Shown: positions 25,224-35,011 of the stretch, piece after piece
Position numbering within the stretch: the stretch's first letter is position 1
How the letters are laid out: every line of letters starts with the position of its first letter
Assembly: GCA_902776195.1 (NCBI GenBank)
Contig: CACYPF010000023.1
Location: 1 to 64,000 of the forward strand
Direction of reading: 5' to 3'
From: an uncultured Prevotellaceae bacterium
Lineage (GTDB): Bacteria > Bacteroidota > Bacteroidia > Bacteroidales > Bacteroidaceae
Length of the DNA stretch: 64,000 nucleotides
Program-made: the position numbers and the translations under genes
Notes under the pieces: generated by a model
Seen by the model: the letters and a program-made list of their open reading frames with translations, nothing else
What the model was told of the DNA's origin: nothing
The model's database searches: none

Positions 25224-28117
25224 AGACAAATGGAATGAATGCTTCGCTGGAGTTAGCCAAGCGACTCAGCGAGACTGTAAATGCAGCATGGGAAAGTGGT
25301 GAGCTGTTGGAACAGGTGACGCCCACGACCCAAGAGCTGTTGAAATTCTGGTTCTCGGAGGAGTACTGCTCTTTGAGGAATCGTAACTTCCATGCGGGTC
25401 AGCGTCAGGCAATTCTCAACATTGTCTATCTGCATGAGGTGATGGGTGTTAAGAATGTGATGGAATATTACGAGCAACTGACACCTGACCTAATGCCTGT
25501 TGTGGAGTTAGCAACCTTAGGACAACAGAAATATCAGATGTCTAAATATGCAGTAAAGATGGCAACGGGTACTGGCAAGACGTGGGTAATGCATGCCCTG
25601 TTGCTTTGGCAGATGTTGAATGCTCGTCACGAAGATGTTAAGAGTGGGCGTTTTACAAAAAACTTCCTGATAGTGGCTCCGGGTTTGATAGTTTATGACC
25701 GTCTGCTGGATGCATTCTGCGGTCGTATGCAGCGAGATAAAGAGGAACGGGATATTGAAACCAATGACTTCTATCTAAACCAGGAAGTCTTTATACCTGT
25801 TCACTATCGGCAGGAGGTTTTTTCGTTTATCCAGAACAATGTGGTGACGAAGGAAGAGGGCATCGGACGAAAAACAACAGGCGACGGGCTGATTGCACTC
25901 ACGAACTGGCATCTGTTTGAAAACCAGATGAATGACGAATCAGCAGAACCACAGCAGATGGATGTGCCGGGCATCATCAACGAACTGCTGCCCATCCGTC
26001 CAGGCAAGGCTGCAGGCAATGACTTAGGTATGTTGGATCGTCGCTATCTGCGAGGTTCAGAATTAGAGTATCTGGCAGAGTTGGAAGACATCATGGTCAT
26101 CAACGATGAGGCTCACCATATCCACGAGCTGAAACGGAATGGCGAAATAGAGGAAGTGGAATGGCAAAAAGGACTGAACGTCATCTCAGAAAAGAAAGGT
26201 GAACGATTCTTCCAAGTGGATTTCTCGGCTACGCCCTACGACCAAAGAGGATCTGGCAAGAAGGCACAGAAATGCTACTTCCCGCATATCGTCGTAGATT
26301 TCGATTTAGCTACTGCTATGCGTAAGGGCTTAGTAAAAACGTTGCTTTTGGATAGGAGACAAGAGCTGACAGAGCTGAAGGACTTGGATTACAAGGCAGT
26401 TCGAGATGAGCGGAATAAGGTCTGCGACCTGAGCGACGGACAACGGCTGATGCTACGTGCCGGATTGGCAAAACTGAAAAGACTGGAAACAGAGTTTACG
26501 GCTCTTGATGAAAAGAAGAATCCAAAGATGCTGGTCATCTGCGAAGACACGTCTGTGGCTCCTTTCGTAAACCAACTGATGTTGGAAGATGGATTGGCAC
26601 AAGAGGATGTCGTCACCATCGACAGTAATGCCAAGGGTGAGGTAAGCGAGGAGGAATGGAAAGAAACCAAAAAGAAACTCTTCGACATCGACAAATATCA
26701 GAAGCCAAAGGTAATTATTTCTGTATTGATGCTGCGTGAGGGTTTTGATGTAAATAATATCTGTGTGATTGTACCGCTGCGCTCCTCGGAGGCTCCTATC
26801 TTGTTGGAACAGATTATAGGCAGAGGCTTGCGCCTGATGTGGCGAGAACCAGATTATCAGAGCATCAAGGAACTTGACCGAAAGCGGGTGCTTCAACTCC
26901 ACACGCATCCCAATACTTATATTGATATGCTGAGCATCATTGAGCACCCAGCCTTTTTACAATTCTATGAAGAATTATTTGCTGAAGGACTGGCAGCTGA
27001 GGATACTGGCGAGACAGGCGCAAGTGGTGCAACAGGTGACTTAATCAGAGTGGGGTTACGTGAGGACTATGAGCAGTTTGACTTTGAATGGCCCATGATA
27101 GTCAGAGAAGCGGAAGAGGAACTGGAGGATATAGAGATAGACATCAATAGCCTAATGCCTTTTACTGCCTTCCCTTTAGCAAAATTGCGCCAGTTCCTGG
27201 CTCAAGATGGAGAGACGTTTATCTCCCAAGAAGCAATTTCAAAAACGCAGTTCGGAAGATATAAAGTTACAGCAAATCTGTTTACGGCAACGGGTTATAA
27301 TGAATATTTGCAGAAATTACTTCGGACAATAACCCTGAGATTTGACAGAGTCACTTCTCATAGAGAGATGCCTGTGCCTAATCTGCAAATCAATGAGGCA
27401 AAGACTATCGCTGTTGTAGATAGATATATACGCACCCGTTTGTTTGGTCAGCCATTCAATCCGTTTAATGGTAGCGACTGGAAGATTTTGCTCTCAAAGG
27501 ATGCGATAGTGACAAAGCATATCATTGAGGAAATGGCTCGTGCTATCTTCAATCTGCAAAACAACATCATGACTACTGATGCACAAGTCGTTCATACAAA
27601 GTTCTCGTCTGTAGCAGAAATCAAGATGCGAGAATCATTCTCGTTGGAGGTAAACAAATGCATCTATGAGCGATTAGGCTATCCTTCCAGTAGAGGTGGG
27701 TTCGAAAAGGCTTTTATCATGTTTCTTAATACTGATGGAGAGGTAGAGCGATTCTTGAAAATCAGTGAGAACATGCATCCTTTTGCTGTCATTTACTATA
27801 TGCGTCGAGATGGTTTAATGGCAACCTATCATCCAGATTTTATTGTTGCAACACAAAAGAAAATATATTTGATAGAAACAAAGGGCAATGATAAGCTATT
27901 CGATAAGAATGTACGCCAGAAACAGACAGCCGCTGTAGAATGGACACGTAAAATTAATGAATTAAGAAAAGAAGAAAGAATGAATCGTGAATGGGAATAT
28001 GTGCTTATCAGTGAGGATAATTTCTATGGTCTCTCTTCTAACGGAGCATCTATTACGGATATATGTGAAAGATGCAAAGTATCTTTGTCTGCAGCCATGG
28101 GTGAATTGTTTGTTTAA
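25220..28117 (+). CDS. res: Type III restriction enzyme, helicase-nuclease subunit (Res)
   Basis: 965 residues, a normal Res length. It has a superfamily 2 ATPase: Walker A MATGTGKT (114-121), DEAH box [17 protein letters not shown], and motif [14 protein letters not shown]-terminal PD-(D/E)xK nuclease is visible as [20 protein letters not shown]. With Mod it cuts unmethylated DNA that carries two inverted target sites. The reading frame is intact, so the system looks functional. The last third is more AT-rich than the start. Translation is coupled to mod through an ATGA overlap. Confidence 0.93.
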   Translation: MKTNGMNASLELAKRLSETVNAAWESGELLEQVTPTTQELLKFWFSEEYCSLRNRNFHAGQRQAILNIVYLHEVMGVKNVMEYYEQLTPDLMPVVELATLGQQKYQMSKYAVKMATGTGKTWVMHALLLWQMLNARHEDVKSGRFTKNFLIVAPGLIVYDRLLDAFCGRMQRDKEERDIETNDFYLNQEVFIPVHYRQEVFSFIQNNVVTKEEGIGRKTTGDGLIALTNWHLFENQMNDESAEPQQMDVPGIINELLPIRPGKAAGNDLGMLDRRYLRGSELEYLAELEDIMVINDEAHHIHELKRNGEIEEVEWQKGLNVISEKKGERFFQVDFSATPYDQRGSGKKAQKCYFPHIVVDFDLATAMRKGLVKTLLLDRRQELTELKDLDYKAVRDERNKVCDLSDGQRLMLRAGLAKLKRLETEFTALDEKKNPKMLVICEDTSVAPFVNQLMLEDGLAQEDVVTIDSNAKGEVSEEEWKETKKKLFDIDKYQKPKVIISVLMLREGFDVNNICVIVPLRSSEAPILLEQIIGRGLRLMWREPDYQSIKELDRKRVLQLHTHPNTYIDMLSIIEHPAFLQFYEELFAEGLAAEDTGETGASGATGDLIRVGLREDYEQFDFEWPMIVREAEEELEDIEIDINSLMPFTAFPLAKLRQFLAQDGETFISQEAISKTQFGRYKVTANLFTATGYNEYLQKLLRTITLRFDRVTSHREMPVPNLQINEAKTIAVVDRYIRTRLFGQPFNPFNGSDWKILLSKDAIVTKHIIEEMARAIFNLQNNIMTTDAQVVHTKFSSVAEIKMRESFSLEVNKCIYERLGYPSSRGGFEKAFIMFLNTDGEVERFLKISENMHPFAVIYYMRRDGLMATYHPDFIVATQKKIYLIETKGNDKLFDKNVRQKQTAAVEWTRKINELRKEERMNREWEYVLISEDNFYGLSSNGASITDICERCKVSLSAAMGELFV

Positions 28118-28254
28118 TGAAAAATGACGGGACTCAGAATGATTCGCTCTTAGTCAAATATGACAATATTATTTGAAAATATGACTGGCGGAATGAAAAA
28201 TCTGCCAGTTGTATTGTTTAATAATAGTATCAGAAATTTGAAGAACACTTACGT

Positions 28255-28494
28255 ATTTCGCAAAAACATATAACCATATAACATGATGTGGCTCAAATGC
28301 CCTTGTACAAAGGGATTGAGCCATGTTACATGTTGCTCAAACATGTAACAAACATGTAACATACATATAACATTTGGGTGAGAAGCATGTTATATGTATG
28401 TTATATGTTCAGCAAACATATAACATGCTTTAAAGCCTCTGGTTATCGGGGTTTGCGCCCTGTCATGTTATATGGTTATATGTTTTTGCGAAAT
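28255..28494. repeat. 240-bp palindromic (MITE-like) element with 32-bp terminal inverted repeats
   Basis: The 32 bp at 28255-28286 are the exact reverse complement of 28463-28494. The interior holds more palindromes: GGCTCAA...TTGAGCC around 28289-28323, and AAGCATGTTATATG paired with CATATAACATGCTT. Copies of ACATGTAAC and ACATATAAC recur many times. No coding capacity. It resembles a non-autonomous mobile element or a very large transcript hairpin. Confidence 0.7.
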
Positions 28495-28530
28495 TCTTTT
28501 TTTATTCAGCACAGAGACACCGTATGCGGG

Positions 28531-28772
28531 TTGCGAAGCCCTAGGCTCCGAGGCCCGAAGCCCTGGGCTCCAAGGGTCGGAGGTACGGGCTTCAAAGTAC
28601 AACTATAGGCATCGTCAATGAAAACCCTATCATGCAGAATTGCAATCCAATATGGTTTGCAATGTAAATCAATTTGATTTACTCAGTAATTCAATTTGAT
28701 TTACTTTGCAAATCAATTTGATTTACAATGAAAGGAGGCATCCTTTACAATGGTTGTCGCTACTGGTGTCAA
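28531..28772 (+). repeat. Intergenic repeat family, copy 1
   Basis: Composite block also found at 43060-43303. A GC-rich part contains repeats of GAAGCC-T-AGGCTCC type; then CATGCAGAATTG; then three units built on the palindrome GTAAATCAATTTGATTTAC (first at 28664-28682); then a conserved tail with an AAAGGA/TCCTTT hairpin. The tail can encode a 19-residue peptide beginning MKGGILYNGCRYWCQ (28728-28787). Confidence 0.75.
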
Positions 28773-28964
28773 AGGTATCAAGGGTGATAAGGGATGTTTT
28801 CATAGGAATCTATCAATCTGTCAGCCTATCTGTCAGCCTTATAATCCACTGTTTGTCAGTGCATTATGTCCTCTCGCTGATAGATTGACAGATGTTTTTC
28901 GAATTTTAAAACTTAGGTAAATAAAAAAGAGGGGAGATATTATACATATTTGATAATTTATTTG

Positions 28965-28972
28965 TATCTTTG
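28965..28972 (+). promoter_or_regulatory. -7 element (TATCTTTG) before the carboxylesterase
   Basis: TATCTTTG lies 80 bp before the start codon. No TTTG is found at 19-20 bp upstream. Confidence 0.45.
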
Positions 28973-29052
28973 CACCGAAGGCGTTTCAAATTACAGTCCT
29001 GAACACGTACTTGCAGTGAAATAAAGAAAAAGTATAACTGAAAAATAATGCT

Positions 29053-30630
29053 ATGGATTTAAAGGAAATGTATGGTGGCGAGAACCGGCAGATTACCGAC
29101 GGTAACTATGACCAGGCACTCGCCGTCAAGTGTATTAACGGCACCTTCGTCGGCAAGAAAACTGAGCATACCATTGCTTTCAAGGGTATTCCGTTTGTTG
29201 GCGAACAGCCCGTCGGTAAAAACCGTTGGAAAGCACCAGTGCCCTATGTACCGAATGACGGTGTGTACGAGGCATACTACAATGCGAAAACCTGCTCACA
29301 GGCACCTGGTGACATTGCCGCCGAGTATGTGCAGGGTGAGGACTGCCTGTGTCTGAACATTTGGCGAGCTGACGATGCGACTACACAGAAAAAGCCTGTC
29401 ATGGTATGGATCCATGGCGGCGCTTATGAAGTCGGTGGTACGGCAGACCCCAACTACGAGTGTCATAACTTCGTCGAGGAGAATCCAGATGTCATCGTCG
29501 TCTGCGTTGGCTACAGACTCGGAGTGCTCGGCTTCTTCCACTTGTCCCACCTGTCGGATGGCAATGACTACCCGGACGCACAGAACTTAGGACTCATGGA
29601 TCAGGTGATGGCGCTCAAGTGGGTACATGAGAATATCGCAGCCTTCGGCGGTGACCCGGACAACGTGACGATCTGGGGCGAATCAGCTGGTGCGGGATGC
29701 TGTACCATGCTGCCACTGGTTAATGGTGCCCAGAAGTATTTTAAGCGTGTCATCGCACAGAGCGGTACAGTAGGACAAACGAGGTCTGCCGAGGAGGCTA
29801 TCCGTTTCACGGACGAGCTGATGAAAGAACTTGGTTGCAAGACTGTCGCAGACCTGCAGAAGGTCAGTGTCGAGGAGCTTGTGGAGACGTGGGGACGCTT
29901 GTACGGACTGTTCCAAGTGCTTGGAATCCGCACAGCCCCTGAGCGGGACGGTAAGATTCTGCCTTTGGAGCCGTGGAAGGAGTATGCGAACGGTGCCGCA
30001 AAGGATATCGTGTTCCTTCAGGGCTGCAACAAGGATGAGTTTAACACCTTCGTGCCTCCCTTCGGTGTGGAAGGCTTCACCGAATGGGGTAAGCAGCGCC
30101 TGGAAGAGAATCTGGCAAGGTTTACCGACGAAGAGAAAGCGCTGGTGAAGAGCTTCTGCCAGAGTGTGGAGGGTGAAAGTTACGAGCCATACAGCCGAGT
30201 GTTTGGACAGATGCTGTTTATCGTACCACAGATCAGACTGTCAGAGGAGCAGACCAAGGCAGGTGGCAAATCGTACACCTACTATTTTACAGTAGAGTCC
30301 ATCCTGCCCATTATTAAGGCAGGGCATGCTATTGAGGTTTCGACATTATTCAAACATCCAGAGGATACTTGCTTTTCAGGAAGGGCGTTTGACGAGACCT
30401 TTGCGAAAACACTGCGCAAGATGTGGGTGCAGTTCGCCAAGACCGGCAATCCATCACTTACCGCCGACCTGTCGCCTGACGGCAAGGCAAAGGAGTGGCC
30501 GCTCTACGACCTGAAGGACAAACAGGTGATGGTGCTCGACGAGCAGGACATCCATCCTGCTAAGGAGTCAGACCTGAAGATTGTTGATTGGGAGAGGACT
30601 TATTTCCTGACCAATTATTACATGCCTTAA
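29053..30630 (+). CDS. Type B carboxylesterase
   Basis: 525 residues, alpha/beta-hydrolase of the carboxylesterase/cholinesterase family. The oxyanion-hole motif VMVWIHGGAYEVGG, the nucleophile elbow TIWGESAGAG and a late acid/His region (AGHAIEVSTLF, with the His near residue 420) are visible, as is the family signature EDCLCLNIW. It hydrolyses carboxylic esters. There is no signal peptide, so it acts in the cytoplasm. It follows the repeat region and ends at a strong terminator, so it is monocistronic. The physiological substrate cannot be read. Confidence 0.9.
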   Translation: MDLKEMYGGENRQITDGNYDQALAVKCINGTFVGKKTEHTIAFKGIPFVGEQPVGKNRWKAPVPYVPNDGVYEAYYNAKTCSQAPGDIAAEYVQGEDCLCLNIWRADDATTQKKPVMVWIHGGAYEVGGTADPNYECHNFVEENPDVIVVCVGYRLGVLGFFHLSHLSDGNDYPDAQNLGLMDQVMALKWVHENIAAFGGDPDNVTIWGESAGAGCCTMLPLVNGAQKYFKRVIAQSGTVGQTRSAEEAIRFTDELMKELGCKTVADLQKVSVEELVETWGRLYGLFQVLGIRTAPERDGKILPLEPWKEYANGAAKDIVFLQGCNKDEFNTFVPPFGVEGFTEWGKQRLEENLARFTDEEKALVKSFCQSVEGESYEPYSRVFGQMLFIVPQIRLSEEQTKAGGKSYTYYFTVESILPIIKAGHAIEVSTLFKHPEDTCFSGRAFDETFAKTLRKMWVQFAKTGNPSLTADLSPDGKAKEWPLYDLKDKQVMVLDEQDIHPAKESDLKIVDWERTYFLTNYYMP

Positions 30631-30643
30631 TTGGCCCACATAA

Positions 30644-30676
30644 CCGCCCGAAAGTTATAGTCTCACTTTCGGGCGG
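30644..30676 (+). terminator. Terminator after the carboxylesterase
   Basis: Perfect 12-bp arms CCGCCCGAAAGT / ACTTTCGGGCGG (30644-30655, 30665-30676) followed by a short T-rich stretch. Confidence 0.75.
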
Positions 30677-30697
30677 AATTTTATAAAAGGTAAAGAA

Positions 30698-31405
30698 ATG
30701 AAACGAACGATACTATTTACTTTATTTATAATTATAGGCACACTGTCAGCTGGTGCCCAAGGGTATGCAGGATATGATGTTCAGTGTGAGGATACTTGTT
30801 CCCATGTGCATGGCATAGACATGAGCCACTATCAGGGGAACGTGTTTTGGGAGACAGTAGGTGACAATACGAAAATGGCGTATGTCTACCTGAAGGCGAC
30901 GGAAGGTGGGGACAGGATAGATGAGATGTTTGAGCGTAACATCAATCTTGCTCACCGCTATGGTCTGAAGGTGGGCAGTTACCATTTCTATCGTCCGAGA
31001 GCTGATCAGACAACCCAGTTGGAGAATTTCAAGACCCAGTGTCTCCCAGGAGAGCAAGACCTGATCCCGATGATTGACGTGGAGTCATTAGGAGGTCTGC
31101 CCGTCCATGAGTTCTGCGACTCGCTGTTGAAATTCCTGGATTTGGTGGAAGAGGCTTACCGGCAGAAGCCATTGGTGTACACCTATCGTAATTTCTATAA
31201 TAAATATCTGTTAGGCAAGTTAGATGACTATAAACTGATGATTGCCATGTACACGGATGAGGAACCTGTCCTTGCCGATGAGCATGACATCATCGCCTGG
31301 CAGTATACCGGCAAAGGAAGACTGACGGGTGTCAGCGGCTATGTGGACAAGAGCCGGCTGATGGGTCGGCATAAATTACGCGAGTTGCGTTTCAGACATC
31401 ACTGA
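30698..31405 (+). CDS. Secreted GH25 lysozyme-type muramidase
   Basis: 235 residues with a signal peptide (IIIGTLSAGAQG). The mature protein is a single GH25 domain: HGIDMSHYQGNV starts the barrel with the first catalytic Asp, MAYVYLKATEGG follows, and LIPMIDVES carries the Asp/Glu active site. It cleaves the glycan backbone of peptidoglycan. No wall-binding repeats are present. The stop codon is directly adjacent to the end of the convergent gene at 31406. Confidence 0.9.
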   Translation: MKRTILFTLFIIIGTLSAGAQGYAGYDVQCEDTCSHVHGIDMSHYQGNVFWETVGDNTKMAYVYLKATEGGDRIDEMFERNINLAHRYGLKVGSYHFYRPRADQTTQLENFKTQCLPGEQDLIPMIDVESLGGLPVHEFCDSLLKFLDLVEEAYRQKPLVYTYRNFYNKYLLGKLDDYKLMIAMYTDEEPVLADEHDIIAWQYTGKGRLTGVSGYVDKSRLMGRHKLRELRFRHH

Positions 31406-32206
31406 TTACTCCTCGATGTGTGAGAGGGAATGGGCGAGGTTGGCGAAGAAATTAGTGACAGCCTCGCTGGGGTAGTAGCTCATATATTTAGCAGAATGGC
31501 GTACATGCCACATCATCGCCCCAGAGTTGTTGGTACTGACAAATACATTCTTTCCTTGGGTGAAATACCAGTCGGCAACCTGTTCACTTGTGGTGTTGAG
31601 AATATCGTCAGCGATGCGTATAGTATCCTTATTGACCTTTACTGTTGTAAAGGGAATCTCTTCCTCCTTGAAGTCAAAGAAATGGATCAGTAATGCCGCT
31701 TCAAGTCGTGTTATCTTCGTCATCCGCAACTTCTTGATCCATGAGGAAAGCTGCTCGTAATTGATTTGGTCCTTCGTGGTGCGAAGATAGATGCCCAGCT
31801 CTACCAGATGACGCATGTTGATGCCCTGTGTGAGGATGTAGCGTGCCAGCCGGATGATATTATAAAGTAATTCGAGGGTAGGGGTCTCACCTTCCTTCTC
31901 AGTCAGTTGACGTAGCTGATGGTTCAGGAGAGGGTTGGTAAGCCGCTGCTCCTCATCCTTCACAATTTCGGTGTCCGCCAGTCTGGCACTCTCTTGCCAC
32001 TGTGTGACTTGTTCTGTGGTAAGCTTTAAGAAAAAGTCTTCTTTGCAGGCAACGATGCCATCATAAACCCATGGTGTCACATCATGCATCTGGGAGAGCT
32101 GGTATAGTCGTCTCCATTTCCATGCAGACATAGGCTCTATTTGCTCCCGTTGTCCGAAAGCCCCGCATTTAAGCAGTCTGAGGAAGTTGCGTTGTATGAT
32201 ATCCAT
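31406..32206 (-). CDS. Hypothetical protein resembling a nucleotidyltransferase family without its core
   Basis: 266 residues, mostly helical. The N-terminal 45 residues (FLRLLKCGAFG..., WRRLYQLSQMHDVTPWVYDGI) and the region after 130 (MRHLVELGIYLRTTKDQINYEQLSSWIKKL) recall the ends of the uncharacterised nucleotidyltransferase family called NTP_transf_5. The Gly-Ser and paired-Asp nucleotidyltransferase core that should lie between is not visible. It overlaps the NhaC-type gene by one base (TAATG), so it is the last gene of that operon. Function unknown. Confidence 0.6.
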   Translation of the reverse strand: MDIIQRNFLRLLKCGAFGQREQIEPMSAWKWRRLYQLSQMHDVTPWVYDGIVACKEDFFLKLTTEQVTQWQESARLADTEIVKDEEQRLTNPLLNHQLRQLTEKEGETPTLELLYNIIRLARYILTQGINMRHLVELGIYLRTTKDQINYEQLSSWIKKLRMTKITRLEAALLIHFFDFKEEEIPFTTVKVNKDTIRIADDILNTTSEQVADWYFTQGKNVFVSTNNSGAMMWHVRHSAKYMSYYPSEAVTNFFANLAHSLSHIEE

Positions 32207-33480
32207 TATGAGTATTTTCTAGGGTAGCGGAAAAGGATGGCAAGCAAAGACACAAGACCTAAGAGGAATGGATAATAGAGGTAGGGCACGATACTGATAG
32301 GGTTGATGGCGGCAAGTCCGCCAGCCATCAGTAACTGGGCACCGTAAGGGATGATTCCCTGCATCATACAGGAGAAGGTATCGAGTATTGACGCACATTT
32401 GCGATTGTCAACTCCAAACTGGTCGCCAATCTTCTTGGCGATACCTCCGACAGTTAAGATTGCGACCGTATTGTTTGCGGTACATATATTCACCAACGAT
32501 ACCAGTAGGGCAATCGACAACTCCGCACCTCGCTTGCTGCTGGTCCTCCGTGTCATAAGCTGGATAATGAAGTCTATACCTCCATTATGCTTAATAAGCT
32601 CCAGCAAGCCACCAGCCATGATCGTGATGATAATCAGTTCCCCCATGCTTAAGATACCGTCGCCCATCGCCTTCAGCCATCCGTATATATCGAAGGTGCC
32701 ATAGCTGAGTCCGATGATTCCGGACAGCAATATGCCGAGGGAGATGACAGCCATCACGTTCATGCCGAGAATCGCTGTGACAAGAACGACTAAATAGGGG
32801 ATGACTTTCAGGTATTCCACTTCGCCAACCTGATGTGACAGTTCTGTATGGATACCCATAAACAGATATACAATCAGCATCATAATGGCAACAGGCATGA
32901 CGATATAGGAATTGACACGGAATTTATCACTCAGACGACATCCCTGTGTGGAGGTCGCCACGATCGTCGTGTCAGAGATGAACGAGAGATTGTCACCGAA
33001 GAAAGAGCCTCCCACTACGATGGCGACGATCATCGGCAAGTCTATTCCCGTATGAGCGGCAATACCCGAGGCAATAGGAGTGAGTGCGACAATAGTACCC
33101 ACACTGGTACCAATGGAGATGGATATGAAACAGGCGGCGATAAATAGTCCCGCCAGTAACATGTTGGCAGGTAATAAGGTGAGGGTGAGGTTGACGGTGG
33201 CATCAATAGCACCCATCGTCTTTGCCGTATTGGCGAAAGCACCTGCCAGAATGAAGATCCATATCATCAGCATCATCTGTGATGTTCCGGCACCACGGCT
33301 GTATATGTCGATACGTTTCCTTAGGGGGATGCCGCCGGAAATAGTAACGGCATAGATACTTGCCACCATAAAGGCAACGGTGATAGGTACTTTATAAAAG
33401 TCACGAGCGATGATGCTCGTGACTAAGTAAAGTACTATAAACACCAGAAGCGGTGATAATGCGATGATTCCTTTTTTCAA
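32206..33480 (-). CDS. NhaC-family (Na+/H+ antiporter-like) transporter
   Basis: 424 residues with about eleven hydrophobic segments. Family hallmarks are present: CFISISIGTSVGTIVALTPIASG and GGSFFGDNLSFISDTTIVATSTQG, with the conserved Asp pair. NhaC-like proteins exchange Na+ with H+ or with an organic anion. The gene lies 13 bp downstream of altronate dehydratase in the lacI-uxaA operon, and no other sugar-acid transporter is seen there, so it may carry a uronate or aldonate. That substrate is inference. Confidence 0.82.
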   Translation of the reverse strand: MKKGIIALSPLLVFIVLYLVTSIIARDFYKVPITVAFMVASIYAVTISGGIPLRKRIDIYSRGAGTSQMMLMIWIFILAGAFANTAKTMGAIDATVNLTLTLLPANMLLAGLFIAACFISISIGTSVGTIVALTPIASGIAAHTGIDLPMIVAIVVGGSFFGDNLSFISDTTIVATSTQGCRLSDKFRVNSYIVMPVAIMMLIVYLFMGIHTELSHQVGEVEYLKVIPYLVVLVTAILGMNVMAVISLGILLSGIIGLSYGTFDIYGWLKAMGDGILSMGELIIITIMAGGLLELIKHNGGIDFIIQLMTRRTSSKRGAELSIALLVSLVNICTANNTVAILTVGGIAKKIGDQFGVDNRKCASILDTFSCMMQGIIPYGAQLLMAGGLAAINPISIVPYLYYPFLLGLVSLLAILFRYPRKYS

Positions 33481-33493
33481 TTCTTATTGTCAG

Positions 33494-34990
33494 TTATAAT
33501 GTTACACCATTCTTGAAGATGGAAATCTCACGATAGCCATTCGCTTCGTTGCGGGCATGCTCGCCACTTGCCACGGCAAGAACCTTGTCGATAAACTCAG
33601 GAACGAGTTCCTGCATGGTGCGACCCTCAACCAACTGTCCCGCAGAGAAGTCTACCCAGTGGGGCTTGTTCTTGGCAAGGGTAGGGTTGGTGGCAATCTT
33701 CATGGTAGGTACGAAGGTGCCGAAAGGTGTGCCACGCCCAGTGGTGAAGAGCACGATATGACAGCCACAGGATGCGAGTGCCGTAGAGGCTACCAAGTCG
33801 TTGCCGGGAGCAGACAGCAGGTTCAGTCCGTCATGCTGCAGACGGTCACCATATTCCATCACACCACTTACGGGAGCCTTACCGCATTTCTGCGTACAGC
33901 CCAAAGCCTTGTCCTCCAGGGTTGAGATACCACCCGCCTTGTTGCCCGGACTTGGATTCTCACCCACAGGTTCACCGTGTGAGAGGAAGTAGTTCTTGAA
34001 GTTATTAATCATCGATACCGTCTGGTCAAAAAGCTCCGTGGTTTTGCAACGGTTCATCAGAATCGTCTCTGCACCGAACATCTCAGGAACCTCTGTCAGT
34101 ACGCTGGTACCGCCCTGTGCTACCAACCAGTCGCTGAATTCACCTACCAATGGGTTGGCGGTAATACCGCTGAATCCGTCAGAGCCACCGCATTTAAGAC
34201 CAACACGCAGCTTGGAGACAGGAACATCCTGTCGCTTGTCCTGACGGGCTACATCATATAATTCACGGAGTATTGCCATTCCAGCCTCCATCTCGTCGCC
34301 TTCGACACGCTGTGTGACGAGTAACTTGATGCGCGACTTGTCATAATCACCCAGCATTGCCATGAAGTCCTCAGGTTGGTTGTTCTCACAACCCAGGCTT
34401 AATACGAGTATACCACCGGCATTAGGGTGCAGGCAAATATCGCGCAGGACCTTACGGGTATTCTCATGGTCCTCGGACAGTTGTGAGCAACCATAGTTGT
34501 GGTGCCATGTCCAGACAGCGTCAATATCCTTCTCGCCAGTCTCCTGACGTAATTGTTGGGCAAGGCGTTCTGCGATACCATTTACACAGCCGACTGTAGG
34601 TACAATCCATATCTCGTTACGTACTCCAACGTCCCCGTTCTTACGTACATAACCTTTAAAGGTCCGGTTTTCGTTTTTAATAGTAAGCGGCTCGTTTACA
34701 GGATTATATGTGTACTCCAGTGTACCACTCAGGTTCGTCTTGAGATTGTTCTCATTCACCCAGTCGCCAGCTTTCATGTCTTGACGTGTATGACCGATAG
34801 GATAGCCATATTTAATGATGTCCTCGCCTTCCTTCACATCTTTAATTAAGACTTTGTGACCTGCCGGTGTGTCTTGATTCACAATGATTTGTTTTCCGTC
34901 AATATCAATGATGTCTCCCTTCTTTTTGGGTTGAAGGCATACTACCACGGAATCGGCGGGATTAATCTTCAAATAGGTTTTCATTTCCAT
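33494..34990 (-). CDS. uxaA: Altronate dehydratase
   Basis: 498 residues, full length. It converts altronate to 2-keto-3-deoxygluconate in galacturonate breakdown. An N-terminal SAF domain (about 1-90; INPADSVVVCLQPKKKGD, AGHKVLIKDVKEGE) is followed by the catalytic domain with VWTWHHNYGCSQL, GGILVLSLGCENNQ, KCGGSDGFSGITANP and GKAPVSGVMEYG; the Cys residues are likely metal ligands. It follows the LacI gene by 21 bp. The product feeds KdgK and KdgA, encoded on the other side of the regulator. Confidence 0.93.
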   Translation of the reverse strand: MEMKTYLKINPADSVVVCLQPKKKGDIIDIDGKQIIVNQDTPAGHKVLIKDVKEGEDIIKYGYPIGHTRQDMKAGDWVNENNLKTNLSGTLEYTYNPVNEPLTIKNENRTFKGYVRKNGDVGVRNEIWIVPTVGCVNGIAERLAQQLRQETGEKDIDAVWTWHHNYGCSQLSEDHENTRKVLRDICLHPNAGGILVLSLGCENNQPEDFMAMLGDYDKSRIKLLVTQRVEGDEMEAGMAILRELYDVARQDKRQDVPVSKLRVGLKCGGSDGFSGITANPLVGEFSDWLVAQGGTSVLTEVPEMFGAETILMNRCKTTELFDQTVSMINNFKNYFLSHGEPVGENPSPGNKAGGISTLEDKALGCTQKCGKAPVSGVMEYGDRLQHDGLNLLSAPGNDLVASTALASCGCHIVLFTTGRGTPFGTFVPTMKIATNPTLAKNKPHWVDFSAGQLVEGRTMQELVPEFIDKVLAVASGEHARNEANGYREISIFKNGVTL

Positions 34991-35011
34991 AATTGTATTT
35001 GTTTAAGTAGT

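Larger units (their letters stand above)
28118..29052. other. Intergenic region with repeats and no protein gene
   Basis: About 935 bp. 28118-28254 holds nothing I can name. Then a palindromic element (28255-28494) and a repeated block (28531-28772). An imperfect inverted repeat follows (about 28810-28828 with 28875-28893, around ATCAATCTGTCAG). A -7 box for the esterase closes the region. The longest open frames here are short and lack coding character. Confidence 0.7.

Noticed and set aside
28531-28772. CRISPR array in the AT-rich repeat units
   Set aside because: Units are only about 20 bp, palindromic and directly adjacent, with no unique spacers and no cas genes.
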